From positions 36,505-100,504 of the forward strand of contig CAXUHB010000013.1 in assembly GCA_964250755.1 (NCBI GenBank): a DNA stretch of 64,000 bases, written 5' to 3'. The DNA comes from DASWOJ01 sp964250755. GTDB lineage: Bacteria; Pseudomonadota; Alphaproteobacteria; Acetobacterales; Acetobacteraceae. The notes beneath the pieces are model-generated. The model saw only the letters and a program-made list of their open reading frames with translations, was not told the DNA's origin and did no database searches. Both the position numbers and the translations under genes were made by a program. Positions 1 through 7,698 of this stretch are shown here, piece by piece. Every line of letters starts with the position of its first letter. The stretch's first letter is position 1.

Positions 1-1
1 C

Positions 2-1111
2 TCGCTGGCGACCAGGACCGCCGACCTCGGCATGGCGTCCCGTCCCGTGAACGACAAGGAGCGGGAGGCTGTGATGGCCGCCGGCCTGGGCGACCTCCGG
101 GCCGTGGCGCAGGAGCACGTCGTGGCCCTGGACGGACTGGCCGTCATCGTCAACCGGGACAACCAGGTGTCCACCCTGACTCTGCCGCAGATCGCAGCCG
201 TCTTCACCGGCGCGGTCACGAACTGGTCGGACGTGGGTGGCGCGCCGGGCCGCATCCAGGTTTACACCTTGGACGTGAAGTCCGGCACCTTCGACACCTT
301 CAACGACCTGGTGCTGCGGCGCCGCCCAATGGCGCCCGGGGCAAAGCAGTATGAGGCCGGCGCAAAGCTGTCCGACGACGTGGCGGCAGACCCCAACGGC
401 ATCGGCTTCGTCGGCTTCGCCTACAGCCGCTCGGCCAAGCCCGTCACCGTTGTCCAGTCCTGCAGCCTGGCCGTGCCCACCGAGGCCTTCGCGGTCCGCA
501 CGGAGGAGTATCCTCTGTCCCGCCGTCTATTCCTCTACAACCCGGCGGAGATACCCGCCCCGGCCATGAGCTTCCTTAACTACGTCCGCTCCGCCCAGGC
601 CCAGCCTGTGGTGGCCGCAGCAGGTTTCATCAACCTGGCGCCGGAGCTGTCCAACGCAACCTACAGCGAGTTCCGCAAGCGCAGCGCGCCGGAGGAGTTT
701 GCCAACGGCACCCCTCCAGTGGACACGATGCAATCCCGCTCCATCGTGCAGAGCCTGCGGACGCTGTTCTCGGACGCGCAGCGCTTGTCGATCACCTTTC
801 GCTTCCAGCCCGACAGCTCCGCCCTGGACACGCGGAGCGAGGCCGACATCGGCCGTCTGGTCGCCTGGAGCCGCGAGCCGGCCAACGCCAGGCGCCAGGT
901 CGTGCTGGTGGGCTACAGCAGTTCTGTGGGATCGTTCGCCCAGAACGTCTTGCTGTCGCGTGGCCGGGCTGACGCTCTGGCGGCACGGCTGCAAGGGGCT
1001 GGGCTGCGCGTCGCAGGCACCGTTGGGGCCGGGCCGTTGAGCGCGGTCGCCTGCAACGCGGATGCGCGGGGCCAGGCGCTGAACCGGCGTGTGGAAGTCT
1101 GGGCCAAGTAG
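2..1111 (+). CDS. PstS-like phosphate-binding / OmpA-like fusion protein, 5' partial
   Basis: The frame is open from the window edge through the first visible ATG at 32. The residues before that ATG (LATRTADLGMASRPVND) already match a PstS-type periplasmic binding protein, so the true start lies outside the window. The first ~230 residues carry PstS-like segments (LTLPQIAAVFTG, TNWSDVGG, KSGTFDTF). The last ~100 residues form an OmpA/MotB-type peptidoglycan-binding domain (FRFQPDSSALD...RGRADALAARL...NRRVEVW). The protein is therefore expected in the periplasm, tethered to the cell wall, binding phosphate or a similar anion. PstS-OmpA fusions are known in proteobacteria; here no pst transporter genes follow. 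Function beyond binding is inference. Confidence 0.85.
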   Translation, partial: SLATRTADLGMASRPVNDKEREAVMAAGLGDLRAVAQEHVVALDGLAVIVNRDNQVSTLTLPQIAAVFTGAVTNWSDVGGAPGRIQVYTLDVKSGTFDTFNDLVLRRRPMAPGAKQYEAGAKLSDDVAADPNGIGFVGFAYSRSAKPVTVVQSCSLAVPTEAFAVRTEEYPLSRRLFLYNPAEIPAPAMSFLNYVRSAQAQPVVAAAGFINLAPELSNATYSEFRKRSAPEEFANGTPPVDTMQSRSIVQSLRTLFSDAQRLSITFRFQPDSSALDTRSEADIGRLVAWSREPANARRQVVLVGYSSSVGSFAQNVLLSRGRADALAARLQGAGLRVAGTVGAGPLSAVACNADARGQALNRRVEVWAK

Positions 1112-1321
1112 CCCGCCGCAGACTTGCCGAGGGCACCTGCCCGGCACCTGCCGATTCCCGTCACGGCGGCCCAGCCTGACTTGGCAGCCGCGGCCCCAGG
1201 GTAGCCACGTCGGCTTTGCGCGGGTATGGACTGGCGCGGCTGAGGCAGGGGTCAGCATCGGCACGCTTCCGTGTCCACTTATGCCGAAGCAACCGGCCGT
1301 CGCGGCGTGGTAGGAGCGGCA

Positions 1322-2407
1322 ATGACCAGGCCTGTTGCCGCCTCTCTTCTGGAAGTTGACCTGGGCGCGGTCGTGGTGAACTGGCGCAGCCTGTGCGCCC
1401 GCCACGCCGGGCCAGTGGCCGCCGTGCTCAAGGCCGACGCCTACGGGCTGGGCGCCGTACCCGTCGCTAGGGCGCTGCACGATGCAGGGTGCCGCCACTT
1501 CTTTGTCGCCCATCTCGCGGAGGCGCTGGCGATCCGCGATGCCGCGCCCGGCGCGATGCTTGCCGTGCTGAACGGCCTGTGGTCCGGCGATGCCGCCCTC
1601 TACACCGCCGCCGGCATCACCCCCGTGCTGGGGTCGCTGGCCGAGCTGGATGCCTACGCCGCCCATGCCCGGATCGCCGGTGGCGCGTTGCCTGCGCTGC
1701 TGCACGTGGACACCGGCATGAACCGCCTTGGCCTTTCCGCGGACGAGCTGGACACCCTGGCCGCAGACCCCGCCCGGCTGCTCGGCATCCGGGTCCTGTA
1801 TGTGATGACCCACCTGGCCGCCGCCGAGGTGCCGGACGACCCGCAGAATGTCCGGCAGCACGCCGCCTTCGCCGATGCCTGCGCCCGCCTGCCCCCAGCG
1901 CCGCGCAGCCTGTCCAATTCGTCCGGCATCTTCCTGGACGGCTTCAGTTCCGACCTCGCCCGGCCCGGCGCGGCGCTGTATGGCGTCAACCCTACGCCGG
2001 GCCAGCCCAACCCGATGCGCCCCGCCGTGCGCCTGCGCGCCCAGGTGCTGCAGGTCCGCACCGTGCCCGCCGGCGCCGGCGTCGGCTACAACGCCACCTG
2101 GACCGCTCCACGCCCCAGCCGCATCGCCACGCTCCCCGTAGGCTACGCCGACGGCTACCCGCGCAGCCTGTCCAACCGCGCCGCAGCGTGCTTTGACGGC
2201 GCACCCGTCCCGCTGGTAGGGCGTGTGAGCATGGACCTCGCCACCTTCGACGTGACCGACCTGCCAGCCATCCAGCCCGGCGCATGGCTCGACCTGATCG
2301 GCCCGGAAATGCCCGTGGACGAGGTTGCCGCCCGCGCCGGCACCAACGCCTATGAAATCCTGACCCAGCTCGGCCCCCGCTACCACCGGACCTACCTGGC
2401 AGCATGA
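1322..2407 (+). CDS. alr: Alanine racemase
   Basis: PLP-dependent racemase that makes D-alanine for peptidoglycan, 361 aa. The PLP lysine is K37 in AVLKADAYGLGA and the opposing catalytic tyrosine is about Y256 in GVGYN, followed by the conserved LPVGYADGYPR. I chose the ATG at 1322 because an AGGAG sits at 1312-1316 with ideal spacing; an upstream in-frame start at 1271 would add 17 residues unlike the family. The stop overlaps the next start by four bases (ATGA), so alr is probably translationally coupled to mlaE-mlaF. Confidence 0.96.
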   Translation: MTRPVAASLLEVDLGAVVVNWRSLCARHAGPVAAVLKADAYGLGAVPVARALHDAGCRHFFVAHLAEALAIRDAAPGAMLAVLNGLWSGDAALYTAAGITPVLGSLAELDAYAAHARIAGGALPALLHVDTGMNRLGLSADELDTLAADPARLLGIRVLYVMTHLAAAEVPDDPQNVRQHAAFADACARLPPAPRSLSNSSGIFLDGFSSDLARPGAALYGVNPTPGQPNPMRPAVRLRAQVLQVRTVPAGAGVGYNATWTAPRPSRIATLPVGYADGYPRSLSNRAAACFDGAPVPLVGRVSMDLATFDVTDLPAIQPGAWLDLIGPEMPVDEVAARAGTNAYEILTQLGPRYHRTYLAA

Positions 2408-3189
2408 TGCATCCCTTGGACGCCGTGGCCGCCGTGGGTCGCGGCACGCTGGGCGCGGTGCGCCATGCCGGGGCCATCACGCTGTTCGGCGGGGCCGGGC
2501 TGTCGCACCTGCTGCGCCCGCCGTTCTATGGCCGCATCTTCCTGGGCGTGTTCCTGGAATTCGCCTACTTCAGCCTGCCCGTCGTGGCCCTCACGGCGGT
2601 GTTCTCGGGTGCCGTCATCGCGCTGCAGAGCTTCACCGGCTTCTCCCGCTTCAATGCCGAGAGCGCGATCGCCGGCGTGGTGGTGCTGTCCGTGGTGCGG
2701 GAGCTTGGCCCGGTGCTGGCCGGGCTGATGGTGGCCGGGCGCATGGGCGCAGCCATGGCAGCCGAGATCGGCACCATGCGCGTCACGGACCAGATAGACG
2801 CGCTGGGCACGCTGTCCACCAACCCGATGAAGTATCTGGTTGCCCCCCGCCTGCTGGCCGGCGTCCTGGCCTTGCCGCTGCTGGTGGTGGTGGCGGACAT
2901 CCTGGGCGTGTTCGGCGGCTTCCTGGTCAGCACGGCAAAGCTGGGCTTCAACCCGTCGTCCTACCTGGCCAGCACCTTCCAGATACTCACTACGAACGAC
3001 GTGGTGGCCGGGCTGGCGAAGGCGGCGGTGTTCGGCTTCCTGGTGGCCCTGATGGGCTGCTATCACGGCTACAACAGCCGGGGCGGGGCTCAGGGCGTGG
3101 GGTCGGCGACCACGGGGGCCGTCGTGTCGGCCAGTATCCTGATCCTGATGTTCGACTACGTGCTGACCGAGCTGTTCTTCGCGCGATGA
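2404..3189 (+). CDS. mlaE: MlaE-family lipid transport ABC permease
   Basis: Integral inner-membrane permease of an Mla/Ttg2-type phospholipid transport system, 261 aa. It has the family's hydrophobic segments and the hallmark region ELGPVLAGLMVAGR...AAEIGTMRVTDQIDAL, with the conserved EIGTM and QIDAL. It overlaps alr by ATGA and the ATPase gene mlaF by four bases. No MCE-domain mlaD, mlaC or mlaB follows, so the substrate-binding components must be encoded elsewhere. Confidence 0.93.
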   Translation: MMHPLDAVAAVGRGTLGAVRHAGAITLFGGAGLSHLLRPPFYGRIFLGVFLEFAYFSLPVVALTAVFSGAVIALQSFTGFSRFNAESAIAGVVVLSVVRELGPVLAGLMVAGRMGAAMAAEIGTMRVTDQIDALGTLSTNPMKYLVAPRLLAGVLALPLLVVVADILGVFGGFLVSTAKLGFNPSSYLASTFQILTTNDVVAGLAKAAVFGFLVALMGCYHGYNSRGGAQGVGSATTGAVVSASILILMFDYVLTELFFAR

Positions 3190-3965
3190 GCCAGGACCTT
3201 CAGCCCAAGATCAGAATACGCGGCCTGTCCAAGGCGTTCGGCAGCAAGCAGGTGCTGGACGGCATAGACCTGGACGTGATGCCCGGCACCAGCACCGTCG
3301 TCATCGGCGGCAGCGGCAGCGGCAAGTCCGTGCTGCTGAAGTGCATCCTGGGCCTGATCGAGCCGGACCAGGGCAGCATCGAGGTGGACGGCCAGAACGT
3401 CCTGGGCCTGCCCCGCCCCGCGCGGGAGCGGGTGAACGCCCGCATCGGGATGCTGTTCCAGGCCGGCGCCCTGTTCGACAGCCTGCTGGTGTGGGAGAAC
3501 GTCGCCTTCGGCCTGCTGGCTCAGGGCCGCCTGCCCCGCGCCGACGCCCGCGCCCGCGCCGGGGAGGTGCTGAAGCAGGTCGGCTTGGATCCCAGCGTCG
3601 GCGACCTGTCCCCGGCGGAGCTGTCGGGGGGAATGCAGAAGCGCGTCGGCCTGGCCCGCGCCATCGCCGCGCAGCCCGATATCCTGTTCTTCGACGAACC
3701 GACGACCGGCCTGGACCCCATCATGGGCGCGGTGATTGACGGCCTGATCGTGGATTGCGTGCGCCGCCTGGGCAGCACCGCCATTGCCATCACGCACGAC
3801 ATGGCCAGCGCCACCCGCATCGGCGACCGCGCGGCGATGCTGTTCCGCGGCAAGCTGGTCTGGCAGGGCGCGGCGGCGGAACTGCTGGACAGCGGGAATG
3901 CGATGGTGGACCAGTTCACGCACGGACGGCGGGAAGGGCCGATCCAGATGGAGTTGCGGCGGTAG
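3186..3965 (+). CDS. mlaF: MlaF-family ABC transporter ATPase
   Basis: ATP-binding partner of the upstream MlaE permease, 259 aa. Walker A is GGSGSGKS at about residues 41-48, the ABC signature LSGGMQKRVGLARAI is near residue 146, and Walker B plus catalytic glutamate is ILFFDEPTTGLDP near residue 167. The LSGGMQKR signature variant is typical of MlaF/Ttg2A. Stop and start overlap with mlaE (ATGA), so the two are co-translated. The operon appears to be interrupted after this gene by the HEPN module. Confidence 0.94.
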   Translation: MSQDLQPKIRIRGLSKAFGSKQVLDGIDLDVMPGTSTVVIGGSGSGKSVLLKCILGLIEPDQGSIEVDGQNVLGLPRPARERVNARIGMLFQAGALFDSLLVWENVAFGLLAQGRLPRADARARAGEVLKQVGLDPSVGDLSPAELSGGMQKRVGLARAIAAQPDILFFDEPTTGLDPIMGAVIDGLIVDCVRRLGSTAIAITHDMASATRIGDRAAMLFRGKLVWQGAAAELLDSGNAMVDQFTHGRREGPIQMELRR

Positions 3966-3984
3966 GAAGGGGTATAGTCCACCC

Positions 3985-4281
3985 ATGAAAGAGCAAGCGA
4001 TCCCTGAAGCCGTCAAGGAGATCGTCGGTCGTCATACTCTGCCCGACCTCATTGTGGGTCTGGACGTGAGGCTTGGCGAGTTCGACGGCGATCCTGCCAT
4101 GTGGCTGATCTTTAGGACTACGCCCGGCGACCAGACCCGAACTGTGGAACATGATCGTCGCGTAGCTGAGATCAGCCGCTTGAAGGAGGCCCTGTTGCCC
4201 GACCTTCTGAACGCATTTGATGACCGCTTTCCCTACTTCCGCTTCGAGTCTGAGCGCAGCCTAAGTCCGACCGAGGGGTGA
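3985..4281 (+). CDS. Uncharacterised 98-aa partner of a HEPN protein
   Basis: Small soluble protein, 98 aa, with no family I can name. It has an acidic N-terminal half, a conserved-looking GEFDGDPAMWLIFRT strand region and an FPYFRFESER motif near the C-terminus. I recall similar short proteins encoded next to HEPN proteins, but cannot verify this. The GTGA overlap with the next gene argues that the two work as a pair. Codon usage is visibly less G+C-rich than in mlaF before it or radA after it, which suggests horizontal acquisition. An antitoxin-like or nucleotide-handling role is possible but is inference only. Confidence 0.72.
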   Translation: MKEQAIPEAVKEIVGRHTLPDLIVGLDVRLGEFDGDPAMWLIFRTTPGDQTRTVEHDRRVAEISRLKEALLPDLLNAFDDRFPYFRFESERSLSPTEG

Positions 4282-4796
4282 TTTCAGCGCAGGACTTCCT
4301 GGGGCATGCGCGCCTGCTGGTAAGCAGCCCGGTTGGTAACTTTGCAGATGCGATTGAACTGCGCCGCGCCGCATCGGCAGCCTACTATGCGCTGTTCCAT
4401 CTGCTGGCCAATGCCGGGGCGCAAACCTTTGCTGCTGGCGGCGTCGAACTGGTGCAGCAGGTGTCCCCTGCATTCAGCCACACGACAATGCGGAAGGTGT
4501 GCGACGCCCACGTGCGCTCCCCCTTGCGCCCGTTTCCGGCGTCCTTGGATCATCTCCATCCTCACCAACCCGACAAGCGCCTGATCAGCATTTCGTCCAC
4601 GTTCGCTCAGTTGCAGGAAGGACGGCACAGCGCCGACTACGACTTGGCTGCCGTATTTGAGCCAGCTTATGTTGACGAGTTGGTGACCCTTGCCGAGATT
4701 GCGTTCAGCAACTTCCAACGGATTCAAATCCTCCCGGAAACCCAGGTCTTCCTCACCGCCCTCCTTCTATCCGACCGCTGGACCCGCCGTGGCTAA
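4278..4796 (+). CDS. HEPN-domain protein
   Basis: A 172-aa protein of the HEPN superfamily. The helix RRAASAAYYALFHLLA (about residues 29-44) is characteristic of this all-helical fold, and the later segment EGRHSADYDL is also typical. A candidate RNase-type Rx4-6H motif is seen as R72-KVCDA-H78. It starts at a GTG that overlaps the stop of the 98-aa gene (GTGA) and its end overlaps the radA start by eight bases. HEPN proteins are often toxin-like RNases or nucleotidyl-transfer targets in two-gene modules, but no MNT nucleotidyltransferase is present here. Base composition is lower in G+C than the flanks. Confidence 0.8.
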   Translation: MISAQDFLGHARLLVSSPVGNFADAIELRRAASAAYYALFHLLANAGAQTFAAGGVELVQQVSPAFSHTTMRKVCDAHVRSPLRPFPASLDHLHPHQPDKRLISISSTFAQLQEGRHSADYDLAAVFEPAYVDELVTLAEIAFSNFQRIQILPETQVFLTALLLSDRWTRRG

Positions 4797-6180
4797 GCCC
4801 ACCACCCGCTACGTCTGCCAGAACTGCGGCGCCACCACCCCCAAATGGGCCGGCCGCTGCGATGCGTGCGGCGAGTGGAACACCATCGTCGAGGAAACCA
4901 CCGAGGCCCGCCCCGGCCCGGCGGGCCGCGCCAGCACCGGCAAGCGCGTCACCTTCGTCGGCCTGCAAGGCACCGCCGCCCCGCCGCCCCGCGCCGAGAC
5001 CGGCATCGCGGAACTCGACCGCGTGCTGGGCGGCGGCCTGGTGCCCGCCAGCGTCGTGCTCGTCGGCGGCGACCCCGGCATCGGCAAGAGCACCCTCATG
5101 CTGCAAGCTGCCGCCACCCTGGCCCGCGCCGGCAAGCGCGTGATGTATATCAGCGGAGAGGAGAGCATAGACCAGGTCCGCCTCCGCGCCCGCCGCCTGG
5201 ACCTGGCCGACGCCCCGCTGGATCTCGCCGCCGCCATCAACGTCCGCGACATCGCCGCCTCCCTCGAAGCCGAGAGGGACCTGTCGCTGGTCGTCATAGA
5301 CTCCATCCAGACCATGTGGCTCGACACCATCGAGAGCGCGCCGGGCACCGTCGCCCAGGTTCGCGCCTGCAGCTTCGAGCTGATCCGGCTGGCCAAGTCC
5401 CGCGGCTTCTCGCTGGTGCTGGTCGGCCACGTCACGAAGGAGGGCGCGCTCGCCGGCCCCCGCGTGCTGGAGCACATGGTGGACGCCGTGCTGTATTTCG
5501 AAGGCGACCGCGGCCACCAGTTCCGCATCCTGCGCGGCGTCAAGAACCGCTTCGGCGCCACGGACGAGATCGGCGTGTTCGAAATGACCGACCGCGGCTT
5601 GGCCGAGGTGCCCAACCCTAGCGCCCTGTTCCTGGCGGAGCGGCGCGGCAACATCGCGGGGTCGGCCGTGTTCGCTGGGCTGGAGGGCACGCGGCCCGTG
5701 CTGGTGGAGGTGCAGGCGCTGCTGGCGCCCACGCAGGGCGGCTCGCCCCGCCGGTCCGTGGTGGGCTGGGACAGCGGGCGCCTGTCCATGCTGCTGGCGG
5801 TGCTGGAGACCCGGGCCGGGCTGCGCATGGGCAGCACCGACGTTTACCTCAACATCGCCGGTGGCCTGCGCGTGCAGGAGCCTGCGGCGGACTTGGCCGT
5901 GGCCGCTGCCCTGGCCTCCGCCTGCACGGATACGCCCACCAACGCCGGCATGGTCTATTTCGGGGAGGTCGGCCTGTCCGGCGAGGTTCGCCAGGTCGCC
6001 CAGGCCGAGGCCCGGCTGAAGGAGGCGCACAAGCTGGGGTTCGAGGGCGCGTGCCTTCCCCGCCGCGTCGCCCGCGGCGGGCGCAAGATGGCGGTGCCGG
6101 ACGGGCTGAAGCTGGACGAGGTCGGGCATTTGACGGACCTCGTCTCGATTTTCACCGGCAAGACGCCCGCCCAGGACTGA
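4789..6180 (+). CDS. radA: DNA repair protein RadA
   Basis: RecA-like ATPase of recombinational repair that promotes branch migration of recombination intermediates, 463 aa. The N-terminal C4 zinc finger is visible (C10, C13, C24, C27 in VCQNCG...RCDACGEW), as are Walker A GGDPGIGKST near residue 92, the RadA signature KNRFG near residue 253, and the Lon-protease-like C-terminal domain. The GTG at 4789 is chosen because it gives the family's usual short lead before the zinc finger. It overlaps the HEPN gene end by eight bases. Confidence 0.96.
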   Translation: MAKPTTRYVCQNCGATTPKWAGRCDACGEWNTIVEETTEARPGPAGRASTGKRVTFVGLQGTAAPPPRAETGIAELDRVLGGGLVPASVVLVGGDPGIGKSTLMLQAAATLARAGKRVMYISGEESIDQVRLRARRLDLADAPLDLAAAINVRDIAASLEAERDLSLVVIDSIQTMWLDTIESAPGTVAQVRACSFELIRLAKSRGFSLVLVGHVTKEGALAGPRVLEHMVDAVLYFEGDRGHQFRILRGVKNRFGATDEIGVFEMTDRGLAEVPNPSALFLAERRGNIAGSAVFAGLEGTRPVLVEVQALLAPTQGGSPRRSVVGWDSGRLSMLLAVLETRAGLRMGSTDVYLNIAGGLRVQEPAADLAVAAALASACTDTPTNAGMVYFGEVGLSGEVRQVAQAEARLKEAHKLGFEGACLPRRVARGGRKMAVPDGLKLDEVGHLTDLVSIFTGKTPAQD

Positions 6181-6184
6181 CCCG

Positions 6185-6976
6185 GTGATCCTCGACGCCA
6201 TCCACATCTATCCCGTGAAGGGCCTGCGCGGCATCACCGTGCAGGAGGCCGTGGTGGAGCCGTGGGGCCTGCAAGGCGACCGCCGCTGGATGATGGTGGA
6301 CTCCGGCGGACGCTACCTGACCCAGCGTGACCTGCCCGGCATGGCCCGCATCGCCGCCACGCCGGACGGTGCCGGCCTGACCCTGTCGGTGGACGGCATG
6401 GCCCCGCTATATGTCCCCTTGCCCCGCGCCCTGGTCGAAGTCTTGGTCTGGCGCGACCAAGTGCCGGCGCAGGACGCTGGGCCGGACGCCGCGGCCTGGC
6501 TGTCCCGCGCCCTGGGCCACTCCTGCCGCCTGGTCCACATGGGCGACCCGGCAGCAGCTCGTCCCGTGGACCCCGCCTATGCCCGGCCGGAGGACCGCGT
6601 CAGCTTTGCCGACGGCTTCCCGGTGCTGGTGGTGAACGCCGCCTCCTTGGACGATCTGAACGCCCGCCTGGCCCAACCCGTGCCGATGGACCGGTTCCGC
6701 ACCAACCTGGTTGTGTCCGGTGCCCCGGCCTGGACAGAGGACGGCTGGACCTCCTTGCACGTCGGCCCCGTCCCGTTCCGCGCACCCAAGGCCTGCGCCC
6801 GCTGTGCCGTCATCACGGTTGACCAAGCCACCGGCACCCGCCCGCGCAGCCGCGAACCGCTGCGCACCCTGACCGCATTCCGGCGCGGCGGGGATGGGCG
6901 CGTGACCTTCGGCATGAACCTGATCCCGGACGGCACGGGAAGGATCGCGGTCGGCATGGAGGTCGGCTCAGGCTGA
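6185..6976 (+). CDS. MOSC-domain protein (YcbX-like)
   Basis: A 263-aa cytosolic protein with an N-terminal MOSC_N beta-barrel (IYPVKGLRGITVQEA...GLQGDRRWMMVD) and a C-terminal MOSC domain carrying the conserved cysteine region PKACARCAVITVDQ near residue 203. MOSC proteins bind the molybdenum cofactor and take part in sulfur transfer or in reduction of N-hydroxylated compounds. This one lacks the C-terminal ferredoxin domain of E. coli YcbX. It starts with GTG four bases after the radA stop. The exact substrate cannot be read from sequence. Confidence 0.88.
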   Translation: MILDAIHIYPVKGLRGITVQEAVVEPWGLQGDRRWMMVDSGGRYLTQRDLPGMARIAATPDGAGLTLSVDGMAPLYVPLPRALVEVLVWRDQVPAQDAGPDAAAWLSRALGHSCRLVHMGDPAAARPVDPAYARPEDRVSFADGFPVLVVNAASLDDLNARLAQPVPMDRFRTNLVVSGAPAWTEDGWTSLHVGPVPFRAPKACARCAVITVDQATGTRPRSREPLRTLTAFRRGGDGRVTFGMNLIPDGTGRIAVGMEVGSG

Positions 6977-6978
6977 GC

Positions 6979-6995
6979 TTGCCGGAACCCGGCAA
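6979..6995 (+). terminator. Hairpin after the MOSC gene
   Basis: A perfect 7-bp stem TTGCCGG/CCGGCAA with a 3-base loop begins two bases after the MOSC stop. No T-tract follows, so intrinsic termination is uncertain. Its position between co-directional genes fits a terminator or mRNA-stabilising hairpin. Confidence 0.45.
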
Positions 6996-7100
6996 CACCC
7001 ACCGCAAATCCACGCCAGCTCCGCTGTCACGGGCCAGTCATCATTTGCCGGACTCCCCTTCAGGCCGCTATACCCCCGCCATCATGTCCCGGACGCACAG

Positions 7101-7688
7101 ATGAACTGGGTGGACCTCGTCGTCCTGGCCGTCGTGCTCGTGTCCGGCTTGGTCGGCGTCCTGCGCGGATTCGTCCGGGAGGTGCTGGGCATCGCCGCCT
7201 GGGCCGCCGCCGCCTACATCGCCAGCCCTTACGGAGCATTCCCCTATGTGGCGCCCTGGGCGCGCAAGCAGGTGTCCGATCCCGGCGTCGGCGACATCCT
7301 TGCCTTCGGCGGCGTATTCCTGGCTGCGCTGATTGTCCTGTGGGTCGTCGTCGGCATGGTCAGCAGCCGCGTGCGCGGGTCGGCGCTGGGCGGGCTGGAC
7401 CGCACCTTCGGACTGGTATTCGGCGTGGGCCGGGGTGCGGTGATGCTTGCGGCTGCCTATATCCTGGGCGGCTTCCTCAGCCCGGCGGATGCGTGGCCGC
7501 CGCCGGTCCAGCAGGCCCGCCTGCTCAGCCCGGTGCATCAGGGGGCCGAGTGGCTGGCCACCCAGGTGCCCCCGCCCTACCGGCCCAACGTTGCCAAGCC
7601 GCCGGACGGGCGGCCCACCGCATCGGCCGACCTGCTTCGCGCCACCCCCGCCGGACGGGCGCAGTCCCCCCGCCCTGCCCGGGAGTAG
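7101..7688 (+). CDS. cvpA: CvpA-family membrane protein
   Basis: Colicin V production protein homologue, 195 aa, with about four membrane segments (residues ~5-22, ~28-45, ~62-88, ~105-125) and the family's N-terminal pattern NWVDLVVLAVVLVSGLVGVLRGF. The last ~50 residues form a Pro/Arg-rich, probably disordered tail. It lies just upstream of purF, the conserved cvpA-purF arrangement of proteobacteria. The family is linked to envelope homeostasis; its molecular role is not established. Confidence 0.92.
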   Translation: MNWVDLVVLAVVLVSGLVGVLRGFVREVLGIAAWAAAAYIASPYGAFPYVAPWARKQVSDPGVGDILAFGGVFLAALIVLWVVVGMVSSRVRGSALGGLDRTFGLVFGVGRGAVMLAAAYILGGFLSPADAWPPPVQQARLLSPVHQGAEWLATQVPPPYRPNVAKPPDGRPTASADLLRATPAGRAQSPRPARE

Positions 7689-7698
7689 GAGTACTCCA

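Noticed and set aside
527..2386. 619-codon minus-strand frame over the PstS-OmpA gene end and alr
   Set aside because: Antisense shadow; both plus-strand genes have family motifs, and this frame has none.
2404..3965. Complete mla operon
   Set aside because: Only permease and ATPase are present; no MCE-domain gene follows, so the system is incomplete here.
4753..6207. 484-codon minus-strand frame
   Set aside because: Antisense to radA with low-complexity His/Gly/Arg composition and no domain.
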